Of a DNA stretch of 32,931 nucleotides, positions 1-8,186 are shown piece by piece. The stretch lies in NCBI GenBank assembly GCA_902784585.1, contig CACZVM010000012.1, positions 1 to 32,931 of the forward strand, given 5' to 3'. Each line of letters opens with the position of its first letter. Within the stretch, counting starts at the first letter, position 1. The notes under the pieces were generated by a model that had not been told where the DNA came from, searched no databases, and was given only the letters and a program-made list of their open reading frames with translations. Made by a program: the position numbers and the translations under genes. The DNA comes from an uncultured Bacteroidales bacterium (GTDB lineage Bacteria; Bacteroidota; Bacteroidia; Bacteroidales; Paludibacteraceae).

Positions 1-126
1 AAAGCCGATTGCCTTCTCCAGGTCGCGAGATGGTCGTGGAAATGAATGCTAAATGAATAAAAATACAAACAATAAATAATCGTTGTGCCCGACACGGATT
101 AGGGTAATGGAAACAGAGGTTGTGTC

Positions 127-261
127 TTTTTTGAGAGAGGTTTTGGGTAAAAAAGATACAAGCTAAACAAAAAAGATACAAGCTTGTATAAAAAATAGAC
201 AAGGAAGCATAAAATAGACAAGCAAATTTATACAGGCTAAGTCCAAAAGGAACAAGTATAA
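127..261 (+). repeat. Direct repeat copy A (about 135 bp)
   Basis: This stretch, beginning TTTTTGAGAGAGGTTTTGGG and running through the AGATACAAGCTAAACA motifs, recurs at 557-693 with a few substitutions and a 2-nt length change. The two copies are offset by 430-432 bp. It lies inside the ACAAG-rich field and codes for nothing I can recognise. Confidence 0.75.
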
Positions 262-556
262 AAGGGAGGGTTGTTCCCTTTCGAGTCAAAAAAGGAACAA
301 GCTAAGAGTAAAAAGGATCAAGTGAAAAGGACCAAGTAAAACAATACAAGTAGGATACAAGTACAATACAAGCTTGGGGTACAAGCAAGGTACAAGTAGG
401 GTACAAGCTAAGTGAAAGTGAACAAAGTAAAAGGAACAAGGTAAGGGAACAAGTAGAAGAGGGATAGAAACCCTATAGTGACGTCATCATCTCGGTCGGC
501 ATAGGCTCCCCGCCTGCCTTCCCTTTTCAAAGGCAAAAGCCGATTGCCTTCTCCAC

Positions 557-693
557 TTTTTTGAAAGAGGTTTTGGGTAAAAAAGATACAAGCTAAACAA
601 AAAAGATACAAGCTTGTATAAAAAAAATAAACAAGGAAGCATAAAATAGACAAGCAAATTTATATAAGCCTGGTCCGAAAGGAACAAGTATAA
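557..693 (+). repeat. Direct repeat copy B (about 137 bp)
   Basis: Second copy of the 127-261 repeat. It begins TTTTTGAAAGAGGTTTTGGG and ends in the GGAACAAGTATAAAAGG segment. The 20 bases at 536-555, immediately before this copy, also match bases 1-20 of the window, so a larger repeating block probably extends upstream of the window. Confidence 0.75.
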
Positions 694-759
694 AAGGAAC
701 AGGCTGAGTAAAAAGGACTAAGTAAAAATTCTGAACAGGTAATAACCTGCATAAAAGTA

Positions 760-789
760 GGACATAATAAGGAGATAATAAGGACATAA
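760..789 (+). repeat. 11-bp tandem repeat, 2.7 copies
   Basis: Units read GGACATAATAA, GGAGATAATAA and a partial GGACATAA. The array lies about 80 bp before the first gene of the 871-2553 cassette and just after the CAGGT-AATA-ACCTG inverted repeat (736-749), so it sits in the likely leader or promoter zone of that cassette. Confidence 0.7.
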
Positions 790-870
790 CCCGATTACCC
801 CAAAACCGGAAGAGAAAAGGACTAAGTAAAAAAGTCAAACAAATATAAAAGCGCGCACGGGAGAGGGCAA

Positions 871-1596
871 ATGAAGATGGAAGAAGAACAATTATATAGA
901 GTTATTAATCCGATAGAGGAAAGAATTGGAGAAGAAGTAGATGCAGTATCGCGCCCGCTATCGCCGCGGATTAATAAGACCCTCAAATTAAGTCCAGTGT
1001 TTAATTTGATCACTGAATTTTGGGAAGCAACCGGTTGCCAATTATTAACGGCAGTTAAGGCATTATCGGAGCCCGAGACGTATATTCCTAAGTTGCAAGA
1101 GGCATTGGCAGGAAGAGAGACGCTATTCCCAGCGAGCAACATAAATGAAAAAGACAGTATTATGTTTGGCACCATGGAGATGGTAGCGTATTGGCAAAAA
1201 TATCAGTCTCTTCAAGTTTATCTTTCTCCATTCGATGTCCTGCATATATGGGAATATTTATGGGAATTAGTAAGGCAAGCGAAGTACTCCAATTGTATAT
1301 CGCGCTACAACTGCCTTTTTACATTCGAAAACAAGGCAAATGCGGAGAAGTATTTAAAGGAACGCATTAAAGAAAATCCATCTTATGCAATTGATAAAAT
1401 TTGCCGCGTTGATATAAAGTATGCTGAGAAACAAGAGGTATATGACATGCGGTGGTTAGATGAGATTGAAATTTTTGCTAAATACAAAGAATATGTACAA
1501 GTCGTAGACAATTATTGGTCAGGCAAAATGACAAATCGTCCGTTGAAAGAAGTGTTGTTTCAAGGAACATATTGCTTACAAGATATAAAAATCTAA
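871..1596 (+). CDS. DUF2441-like hypothetical protein
   Basis: A 241-aa protein without signal peptide or membrane segment. Its layout resembles the DUF2441 family: a central helical region with many aromatic residues, then SRYNCLFTFEN (residues 144-154), a helix (ANAEKYLKERI), a strand leading to YDMRWLDEI (191-199), and a C-terminus containing YWSG and EVLFQGTY (about 215-234). I recognise the pattern from memory and cannot confirm it. That family is of unknown function, and the arrangement recalls ADP-ribosyltransferase or RES-like folds, which is inference only. The ATG follows a weak purine stretch (GAGAGGG). The gene is AT-rich compared with the housekeeping genes to the right and lies between the repeat field and two nuclease-fold genes on the same strand, which suggests a transferred cassette. 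Confidence 0.6.
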   Translation: MKMEEEQLYRVINPIEERIGEEVDAVSRPLSPRINKTLKLSPVFNLITEFWEATGCQLLTAVKALSEPETYIPKLQEALAGRETLFPASNINEKDSIMFGTMEMVAYWQKYQSLQVYLSPFDVLHIWEYLWELVRQAKYSNCISRYNCLFTFENKANAEKYLKERIKENPSYAIDKICRVDIKYAEKQEVYDMRWLDEIEIFAKYKEYVQVVDNYWSGKMTNRPLKEVLFQGTYCLQDIKI

Positions 1597-1646
1597 TGCA
1601 TTAGTAAAACATTTAAACGTGTTGCCTGCACGATAAAGAGGCGCGA

Positions 1647-2054
1647 ATGATTATGGCACAGAATAACCCTACATGGCATGGACCTTTTTCACTAGAGAAC
1701 GATGTGGTTAACAGAGAACTCGACCTTTATTTAAAACAAAAAAATGTTAAGGATCCTTTAATTGGAGCATATGTTTATGGAGAGAAAGACTTAAATCAAA
1801 AAATTTCACCTGTTTATATTGGCAGATCTGATTCTGATTTAAGACAAGAGATAAAATCTCGCCATACTACAGACAGGAAATTTAAAAGTTGTACTCATTT
1901 CTGGTACTGTGTTTTAGATTCAGAGGAAGAAGCTTATGCAGTAGAAAGCAAATACTACCATATGGGATATAAGTTAAATGATAAACATCCTAAAAAACCA
2001 GATAATAATGATACAGTAAAATGTCCGGTACCCGGATGTGAGTACCACGAATAA
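1647..2054 (+). CDS. GIY-YIG-like nuclease-fold protein with C-terminal Cys/His motif
   Basis: A 135-aa soluble protein. Residues 40-44 (GAYVY) and 57-61 (YIGRS) match the two strands of a GIY-YIG domain. Arg66 and His73 fall in the following helix, and Glu100 (AVESKYYH) sits where the family's metal-binding Glu is expected. The C-terminus (CPVPGCEYHE, Cys126, Cys131, His134) could bind zinc. The domain is divergent, because the GIY motif is AYVY here, so catalytic activity is uncertain. A second in-frame ATG lies two codons in (1653). The gene starts 50 bp after the DUF2441-like gene, on the same strand, and the next frame begins at or just after its stop, which points to co-transcription. 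No close named family is recognised beyond the superfamily. Confidence 0.6.
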   Translation: MIMAQNNPTWHGPFSLENDVVNRELDLYLKQKNVKDPLIGAYVYGEKDLNQKISPVYIGRSDSDLRQEIKSRHTTDRKFKSCTHFWYCVLDSEEEAYAVESKYYHMGYKLNDKHPKKPDNNDTVKCPVPGCEYHE

Positions 2055-2082
2055 TTATAATTCATCTAAAAAATATTGGATT

Positions 2083-2553
2083 ATGGAAGAATTATTTAAA
2101 TATGTAGCGAAAGGGCAACAGAAAACGATTGACGATTTGTGTCGTGTTGTTGAAAACTATATGAGACTTAAAGTAGATGGCGATAAGTTTACTGACGAAA
2201 AACACTTTGAACGCGCCGTACGTTACATGCTTGAACATGAAGGTTTTGAAGTATTGAAGAAACAGGATGTCGAGAACACGAATAGTGCCGTTAATGAAAG
2301 AGATTTCGCAAATGTAGATCGTCAAATCCCTGACATCTCTATTAAGTGTATAGACGGATTAGTATTCTTAGAACTTAAGTTCAAAAGGACACTAAAAGTC
2401 TACCAAGAAGACAAAGAAAAGTGTGCAAATTACTTAAAACAAGGAAAATGCAATGCAGCTGGAGTATTGTTTTTAGACAATGTAAAGCGAGAAGGATGGA
2501 AGGCATGTAGAGGAAATAATGACTATAACTATTATTTTGAAATCGGACAATAA
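2083..2553 (+). CDS. PD-(D/E)XK-like nuclease-fold protein
   Basis: A 156-aa soluble protein if translated from ATG 2083; an in-frame GTG at 2038 would add 15 residues and overlap the previous gene by 17 bp. ATG is preferred because the extension looks like low-complexity read-through. The core fits the PD-(D/E)XK superfamily: a helix-rich N-terminus (HFERAVRYMLEHEGFEVLKK), Asp84 in IPDISI, then a hydrophobic strand ending LELK (Glu97, Lys99). After these come a helix containing KCANYLKQGKC and a strand (AAGVLFLDN), as seen in restriction-endonuclease-like folds. Substrate unknown. It is the last gene of a three-gene cassette whose middle member is GIY-YIG-like, so DNA or RNA processing, defence or mobility are plausible roles. 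That is inference. Confidence 0.6.
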   Translation: MEELFKYVAKGQQKTIDDLCRVVENYMRLKVDGDKFTDEKHFERAVRYMLEHEGFEVLKKQDVENTNSAVNERDFANVDRQIPDISIKCIDGLVFLELKFKRTLKVYQEDKEKCANYLKQGKCNAAGVLFLDNVKREGWKACRGNNDYNYYFEIGQ

Positions 2554-2571
2554 ATAGTTCACTCATCTCGG

Positions 2572-2597
2572 CCATGGGAGATTGGGTTCTCCCTTGG
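2572..2597. terminator. Hairpin after the three-gene cassette (possible terminator)
   Basis: CCATGGGAGA and TCTCCCTTGG form a 10-bp stem with one mismatch around the loop TTGGGT. It lies 18 nt after the stop of the PD-(D/E)XK-like gene and is followed by CACAAAATAC rather than a T-run, so termination is plausible but not certain. Confidence 0.45.
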
Positions 2598-2617
2598 TCA
2601 CAAAATACAATAACATG

Positions 2618-2629
2618 CACACGCGTGTG
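2618..2629. promoter_or_regulatory. Perfect 12-bp palindrome CACACGCGTGTG upstream of the giant secreted protein
   Basis: A perfect GC-rich palindrome in an otherwise A/T-rich leader, 38 bp before the ATG at 2668. It is a candidate operator for the downstream gene. No Bacteroidetes-type TAnnTTTG box is visible nearby. Confidence 0.35.
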
Positions 2630-2667
2630 TAGATATAAATAAGGAATAATATAAAAATCAAAATAAT

Positions 2668-5600
2668 ATGAAAAAATTAAACTTTTTATCAAATCTGTGT
2701 AGTCCATCTGGGACTGACAGAAGCGCGACATTAGCCTTGACCGTCGGTTCACCGTCGGTTCACCGTCGGCATTGGACGCAAAAACTATGCACCATTCTGG
2801 TACTTCTGCTGACTGTCGGAGTTGGGAATGCGTGGGGAGCAGATCCTACTTGGACATGGACGGCAAGTTCTGCAAGTGATTTTGGAACGAAAACATCGGG
2901 TACCATTACTCTAAATGGAAAGACTTGGAATGTCGTTAGAAGTGATGCAACAAATGAAAGTAGTCTGAATAATAGTTGTGTGCAATTGGGTGCAAAAAAC
3001 CGTCCCCAAACAATTACTTTATCAACAAGTGCATTCTCTTCTTATAAAGTAACAAAAGTAGAAGTTGAATGCTCTAGTTACGGCGGAAATCATAGAGTTG
3101 CCATATCGGTAGGTGGGACTTCCTATCTAGCAGCCACAGCTACTGCATCTTGGACAACAATTGATACGAAATACGGAACGGGAAGTTCTACGGGTAATAT
3201 TGAAATTGCTTTTACCACTACTTCTGGAGCAAGAGCATTATATATCAAATCCATAACAGTAACTTATACTACTGCCAGTTGTACCACTTTATCCGCTCCT
3301 GGAAGTCCCTCATCCACACCTTATGAAACGAGTGTGGATTTGAGTTGGAACTCGGTTGCCAATTCGAGTGGTTATTTGGTTACTTTTGGAGGGACAGAGT
3401 ATAATATAGCTTCCGGTACTACCACTAAAACTATTACTGGTTTAAAAAAAGAGAAAACCTATGCTTGGACAGTAGCGGCAAAAGGTGATGGTACAACGTT
3501 CTGTGCATTAGGTACTGCAACTTCTGAGCAATCCGTTACAACATTGGACGGATGTTCGGATAGCAAAGTAACATACACAGTAGCTTCTACCAGTTCTGTT
3601 ACACCATCGGGAGCACCTGCTGGAACATCTGCTTCATATAGTAGTACATATAGTTCTAAATATCAGTTAACCGGCGGCAATTCGATGACACTAACTTTGA
3701 CCGGTTATGCAGGTAAGAAAATCAAAGGACTGACTCTTGATATGCGTTCTAATGGTTCAGCTGGTGCTGGTACTTTTAGTATGGTCATTGGCTCTACAAC
3801 AGTAGCCTCAATCTCCTCTGCTACTACTTTTAATGAATGGTATGACAATGATTCCTATGGGACGGACTATAGAAAAGTACATGTCACATTGTCTGACGAA
3901 GTAACAGTAGGAACGGGGGAAAACATTGTTATAACTATTGCTGCAACAACTAACTCACTCTATTGTCAAGGTTTTGCTTTGTGCTATTCATCTTGCACTC
4001 CTCTTGGTTCAATTAATGGTTCAATTAATATGAGCAGTTCGACGGATGGAACAGTGACGGTGAAAGATTGGGGAGAAGTATCTAATGCAAGCAGCTATAC
4101 AGTAAGGATGTATAAGTTAACCGCACCTTCCACTTGGACAATTGTTTCGGGTTCTGCGGCCAGCGGAGCTTCGGGAACGCAAGGAACTCGTACAGGAATC
4201 ACCAACCGTAGTACGGGAGTCACTTATAGCGGATTAGAGTATGGTGAGACATACAAGTTTACTGTTCAGGCTATCGGAAACGGTTCTTCTTATTGTGACG
4301 GAGAGGAGACAGCCGTAACGAGTATTAACGGTAATTCACTTACCGACAACAAGTTCTTAAATAAATACTCCATCTATATTGATGACGCCACCGATGCCAA
4401 CTATGCACATAATTATATAACAAGCATCAGTAGTCATAGTGGTTATGTCGATATAACCCTTGAGGCCAATAAAGATTATTATCAATATTTGCTATCATTA
4501 GGTGGAGTTATTTGGTGGAGCGCAAATGCGAAAATGACAAGCAGTAATTGCTCCAATTGGACGTTATATACAGGACAAGCTAATGTACAACTTCAAACCA
4601 ACTTAGGAGGTTCGTATCGCTTTACTCTTGCCGCAGGAACTCCCGCTATCTCAGTAACATATCCGCCAGATGATCAGGCGTCAGGCAAGAACATCTATTT
4701 TGACAACTCTATCTTGGAATGGAGCGATATATTTTATCGTGTAGGTAGTGGTTCTACGAACGTAAAAGAAGATTTTACTTTGGTTGCCGGTACGGATAAT
4801 TTCTACTATACCACCACACCATCGAAATCAGATATATCCGCATGGCATATTGCCAATAATACCGGCTGGACAGGAAGTAATGATATTTATAAAACAAAGA
4901 CCGGAGATGATTATGCTATCACCAAGTCTATCGCGTTCCAGCAGTATGTTGTTACCGGACACATGACTATCATTCCGACTACAACGTCTTCAAAAGGTAG
5001 TGAGGATAAGAACAACAACTGCGATTTCTACACTATCAACACTCCGACGTCGGGCATGTTGACGCATACAGCGACTATCACGACACCGAGTCATGGTACA
5101 ATCACTATTTCTAATACAGATCAGTCGTTGTCGGCTACAAGTACAACAGCCAATCTGCCTCACCGTACTATCTTGACCATAACAGCTACTCCCGATGATG
5201 GTTATAGTTTAAGTTCGCTCACGGTGAATGCTGCTGCCTTTACGAGCGGTAGTACTCATATTTTGGCTGCTGATGCTACTATTGCGGCTACGTTTACAGC
5301 AAATAAATACGATGTAACATTGAAACCGACAAGCCAAACGGGAAGTGTGACGGATCAGGTGGTACAGGCCACTTATGGTTCAGCGATGCCGACGACGGTG
5401 AAGACAGCCGGAACGGCAATCGTTATTCCTGAGCGCACGGGTTACTCGTTCACCGGTTGGTTCGATAACTCAAGCGGAGGAAAGCAGTATTACCAATATA
5501 CAGGAAGTCCGAAGACCTTATCAAGTGCAAATGCCTGGGATAAGACAAGTGCAACCAACCTGTATGCGCAATGGAGCATTAATAGTTACACGTTGACATG

Positions 5601-8061
5601 GGCGACAGTAAGAGGAAAAGTAACTACTGCCGGAACAGGTGCGGATGTTAATGCGACAGGTAATGTAAGCAGTAGCCAGGAATACAACACGGCACTTATA
5701 GCGCCTGTGTGTGGCAACGCGAATGGTTATACGTTTACAGGCTGGAGTCCTGATGTTGCGGATAACATGCCGGCCGCGAATACAACTTATACAGCTCAAT
5801 GGTCGGCGAATGTATATACTGTAACACTTGACAACCAGAGTGCTACTACTGCCGGCGCAGCGAGCGTGAGTGCTACATTCGGGCAAGCGATGCCATCTAT
5901 TGCATCGAATCTACCTGCCAAAACCGGCTATCGTTTTGATGGTTATTATACCAATAAAAACGGAGGAGGAACGAAGTATTATAATGCTGATGGTTCGAGC
6001 GCAACTAACATGGCAATGTATAGCGCAAATCCGAAATTGTATGCCAATTGGGTGGCACAGATTACATTCTCCGTGAATGGTGCGATAGATGATGATTTGA
6101 CCAGAGATGTCACGGAGGATCTTCCGAGTTCAGCAGATGTACCAACGGCTTGTGGTGATTGTTGGGAATTTGCCGGATGGGATGCAAGTTCTACTTGTTC
6201 TACTACTCCGGAATATGCAGGCGGAGCGTCTGCCGGGACGCATGGTATTACCACTCCGACTATATTGTACGCGGTGTTTGGGAAAGCGGAGTATAAGTTA
6301 ATCAAATCTACGAGTGATCTGGAAGCAAACGAATATTATATTTTGACCATGACGAATAGCAGTAATGAATATGCAATGTCCAACACGACAACCGATACCT
6401 ACTATGCGTCATCAGTAGATATAAGCAGTAATATAGTAGAAAAAGGAGGAAGTTATTATATATATAATCCGACCTCTTCTGTCATATGGAAATTTACGGG
6501 AACAGCTTCGTCAGGACGATTGTATAATGAAGCCGGTTCAAAATATTTGGATTTGTCTAACAGTGCAGCAACTATCTTGCAAGCCTCAACATCAGACAAC
6601 TTGAATTTTACAAAATTTAGCAGTCTATTATTTAATATAGCTTCCACAACAGAAACAAGTTATTTCTTGTATATGTATAGCGGCAACAAATGGAGTGTAG
6701 ATGATGAGCATGACGGCTATTCAAGTTGTTATATCTACAAGCGTCAAAGTGCCACTTATGCAACCGAACCAAGTTGTGACACATATACTATTACATGGAA
6801 AGTGGATGATAGTGCGTACTCTACAGGCAGTCCGACAGAAGAAACAAGTACTTGTGCCGGAATAGAGACATTGCCGACAGCGCCATCGAACAGTTCTTTG
6901 GATTGCGCAGAGAAGTTTATGGGATGGAGTGGGTCGAAACTCATCGGCACTGGGAAAAGTGCACCGGCAGACTTGTTTACCGACGCTTTTTACGCTCCGA
7001 TTGTAGATGAAGATAAAACATTCTATGCTGTGTTTGCAAGTGTGGATACAGAAAGTGAGACACCTGCTGATATCACGACGACATTTACTTCTACTGCATG
7101 GGCGGATGCTAACTCGTTGTGGACTTCTGATAAAGCGGCATACGGTACAGATACTAAAGGAGTTCAAGTAACGAAAGATTATACCGGTGCAGGTGCTCAT
7201 ACAAAAAGTAGTTATAATAAAGTAACATCTGTTGTTATTACCTATGGCTCAAGTAGTAGCGCTACTGGTTCTATTGCGGTTTCTGTAGGAGGAACAGCAA
7301 TGACTCTGTCATCCGGAAGTATATCGGGAGGGCAAACAGACGAAACGCTAACCTACACCCCCACCACCCCTGCTACATATTTAACGGGTGCAGTAAGTTT
7401 TGTAGTCACAGTTACTAATAAATCAATTTATGTAAAATCCATACAGATTAACTATACGGGGTATGGCTATAAAGACTACATGACTTCGTGTTGTGATGAG
7501 TTGGTTGAGTTGAGTACGAATAGTCCATCGAACGGAACAATTACGTTTGATCCGGTGAGCCCGATTGCGACTTGTGACGCGAACCAGAATGTGACGATGA
7601 CTATTACGCCGAATGCAGGTTACAAGTTATCCGAATGGAGCGTTGCAACTGGTGATGGAAAGGTTGCTGCTTCAAGCACGAGTCCTGCTGTAGTAACCGG
7701 TGAAGATAATAGCGATGAGCAAGAGATTGCGTTGACGTTCAACCAACACCTCAGCGGAACTTACGCTGTTTCGGCAACCTTCGAGCAGATGCATGATGAG
7801 TATTACGACTACATGCATGATAATGCGAAAGTGGGCGCGAATAGGACTGGTTCCTATTCAGCGCCGAGCCGAACGAGCAAGACGGCAGGTAAGACGGCTA
7901 ATGATTGTAAGGGCAACCACTACAAGTTCAAGGGTTGGGTGGTTTCTACGGAGATTAATGACGATGGAACGCTGAAGAGCGGTTACACGCTGATAACAGC
8001 AGGAACGTCCATGACTGCTTCGAACAAGATTTATTACGCCGTTTGGGCGGAAGAAGAATGA
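2668..8061 (+). CDS. Giant secreted mosaic protein with FN3 and InlB B-repeats
   Basis: A 1797-aa protein. The signal peptide is unusual: its hydrophobic core is at about residues 40-56 (CTILVLLLTVGVGNAWG), after a long n-region that includes an 11-bp DNA tandem repeat. Approximate layout: beta-sandwich 60-200 ending YIKSITVTY; FN3-like 205-295; second beta-sandwich 295-445; FN3-like 445-555; an unassigned aromatic segment 555-790 with carbohydrate-binding character; a divergent InlB-type unit 790-878; four InlB repeats 880-1208 (GYSFTGW, GYTFTGW, GYRFDGYY, AGW signatures); a beta-trefoil-like unit 1209-1361; another InlB unit; a further beta-sandwich about 1465-1600; and two closing InlB-type units ending YYAVWAEEE. 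It is probably a cell-surface or secreted adhesion or glycan-binding protein. Unlike its neighbours it has no recognisable T9SS-type C-terminal tail. The following secreted gene is co-directional across a heptamer-repeat spacer. Confidence 0.8.
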   Translation: MKKLNFLSNLCSPSGTDRSATLALTVGSPSVHRRHWTQKLCTILVLLLTVGVGNAWGADPTWTWTASSASDFGTKTSGTITLNGKTWNVVRSDATNESSLNNSCVQLGAKNRPQTITLSTSAFSSYKVTKVEVECSSYGGNHRVAISVGGTSYLAATATASWTTIDTKYGTGSSTGNIEIAFTTTSGARALYIKSITVTYTTASCTTLSAPGSPSSTPYETSVDLSWNSVANSSGYLVTFGGTEYNIASGTTTKTITGLKKEKTYAWTVAAKGDGTTFCALGTATSEQSVTTLDGCSDSKVTYTVASTSSVTPSGAPAGTSASYSSTYSSKYQLTGGNSMTLTLTGYAGKKIKGLTLDMRSNGSAGAGTFSMVIGSTTVASISSATTFNEWYDNDSYGTDYRKVHVTLSDEVTVGTGENIVITIAATTNSLYCQGFALCYSSCTPLGSINGSINMSSSTDGTVTVKDWGEVSNASSYTVRMYKLTAPSTWTIVSGSAASGASGTQGTRTGITNRSTGVTYSGLEYGETYKFTVQAIGNGSSYCDGEETAVTSINGNSLTDNKFLNKYSIYIDDATDANYAHNYITSISSHSGYVDITLEANKDYYQYLLSLGGVIWWSANAKMTSSNCSNWTLYTGQANVQLQTNLGGSYRFTLAAGTPAISVTYPPDDQASGKNIYFDNSILEWSDIFYRVGSGSTNVKEDFTLVAGTDNFYYTTTPSKSDISAWHIANNTGWTGSNDIYKTKTGDDYAITKSIAFQQYVVTGHMTIIPTTTSSKGSEDKNNNCDFYTINTPTSGMLTHTATITTPSHGTITISNTDQSLSATSTTANLPHRTILTITATPDDGYSLSSLTVNAAAFTSGSTHILAADATIAATFTANKYDVTLKPTSQTGSVTDQVVQATYGSAMPTTVKTAGTAIVIPERTGYSFTGWFDNSSGGKQYYQYTGSPKTLSSANAWDKTSATNLYAQWSINSYTLTWATVRGKVTTAGTGADVNATGNVSSSQEYNTALIAPVCGNANGYTFTGWSPDVADNMPAANTTYTAQWSANVYTVTLDNQSATTAGAASVSATFGQAMPSIASNLPAKTGYRFDGYYTNKNGGGTKYYNADGSSATNMAMYSANPKLYANWVAQITFSVNGAIDDDLTRDVTEDLPSSADVPTACGDCWEFAGWDASSTCSTTPEYAGGASAGTHGITTPTILYAVFGKAEYKLIKSTSDLEANEYYILTMTNSSNEYAMSNTTTDTYYASSVDISSNIVEKGGSYYIYNPTSSVIWKFTGTASSGRLYNEAGSKYLDLSNSAATILQASTSDNLNFTKFSSLLFNIASTTETSYFLYMYSGNKWSVDDEHDGYSSCYIYKRQSATYATEPSCDTYTITWKVDDSAYSTGSPTEETSTCAGIETLPTAPSNSSLDCAEKFMGWSGSKLIGTGKSAPADLFTDAFYAPIVDEDKTFYAVFASVDTESETPADITTTFTSTAWADANSLWTSDKAAYGTDTKGVQVTKDYTGAGAHTKSSYNKVTSVVITYGSSSSATGSIAVSVGGTAMTLSSGSISGGQTDETLTYTPTTPATYLTGAVSFVVTVTNKSIYVKSIQINYTGYGYKDYMTSCCDELVELSTNSPSNGTITFDPVSPIATCDANQNVTMTITPNAGYKLSEWSVATGDGKVAASSTSPAVVTGEDNSDEQEIALTFNQHLSGTYAVSATFEQMHDEYYDYMHDNAKVGANRTGSYSAPSRTSKTAGKTANDCKGNHYKFKGWVVSTEINDDGTLKSGYTLITAGTSMTASNKIYYAVWAEEE
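2740..2770 (+). repeat. 11-bp tandem repeat inside the signal-peptide coding region
   Basis: Two full units of ACCGTCGGTTC and a 9-bp partial unit (ACCGTCGGC) encode part of the n-region of the giant secreted protein. As 11 is not a multiple of three, gain or loss of one unit would shift the frame between the ATG and the hydrophobic core of the signal peptide. Confidence 0.8.
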
Positions 8062-8070
8062 TATTCATTC

Positions 8071-8098
8071 TAATGTTTAATGATTAATGTTTAATGTT
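8071..8098 (+). repeat. Heptamer tandem repeat TAATGTT x4 in an intercistronic spacer
   Basis: Four consecutive 7-bp units (TAATGTT, TAATGAT, TAATGTT, TAATGTT) fill the spacer between the two giant secreted-protein genes. Similar 7-bp arrays of different sequence occur at 19630-19661 and 22538-22572. Confidence 0.75.
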
Positions 8099-8186
8099 TA
8101 AAGATTTGAAGATTATGAAAACGAACATGGATCGTACCCTTGTGGTAAAGAATATCATTGCAAACAATACAGTAATCAATATGATT

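Larger units (their letters stand above)
1..870. repeat. Non-coding purine-rich repeat field (degenerate ACAAG units)
   Basis: No credible gene lies here; the open frames on the minus strand are Phe/Leu/Tyr-rich translations of the repeats. The plus strand carries many copies of a short degenerate unit, roughly GGNACAAGYWA (forms such as GATACAAGCT, GGAACAAGTA, GGTACAAGCA and GGATCAAGTG), densest at about 150-460 and again at 600-730. Spacing is irregular, about 10-30 nt. Minor structures are a 7-bp stem (AAAGGGA/TCCCTTT, 261-281), a TGACGTCA palindrome (479-486), and CAGGT-AATA-ACCTG (736-749). The first 20 bases reappear at 536-555, so the window opens inside another copy of the mosaic. Function unknown; a decayed minisatellite or mobile-element remnant is possible. 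Confidence 0.7.

Noticed and set aside
150-460. Possible CRISPR array.
   Set aside because: Repeat units are only about 10 nt, degenerate and irregularly spaced, with no constant spacer length and no cas genes.
408-838. Minus-strand open frames in the repeat field (66-81 aa, Phe/Leu/Tyr-rich).
   Set aside because: They are translations of the ACAAG repeats read backwards, overlap each other, and have no start context or family likeness.
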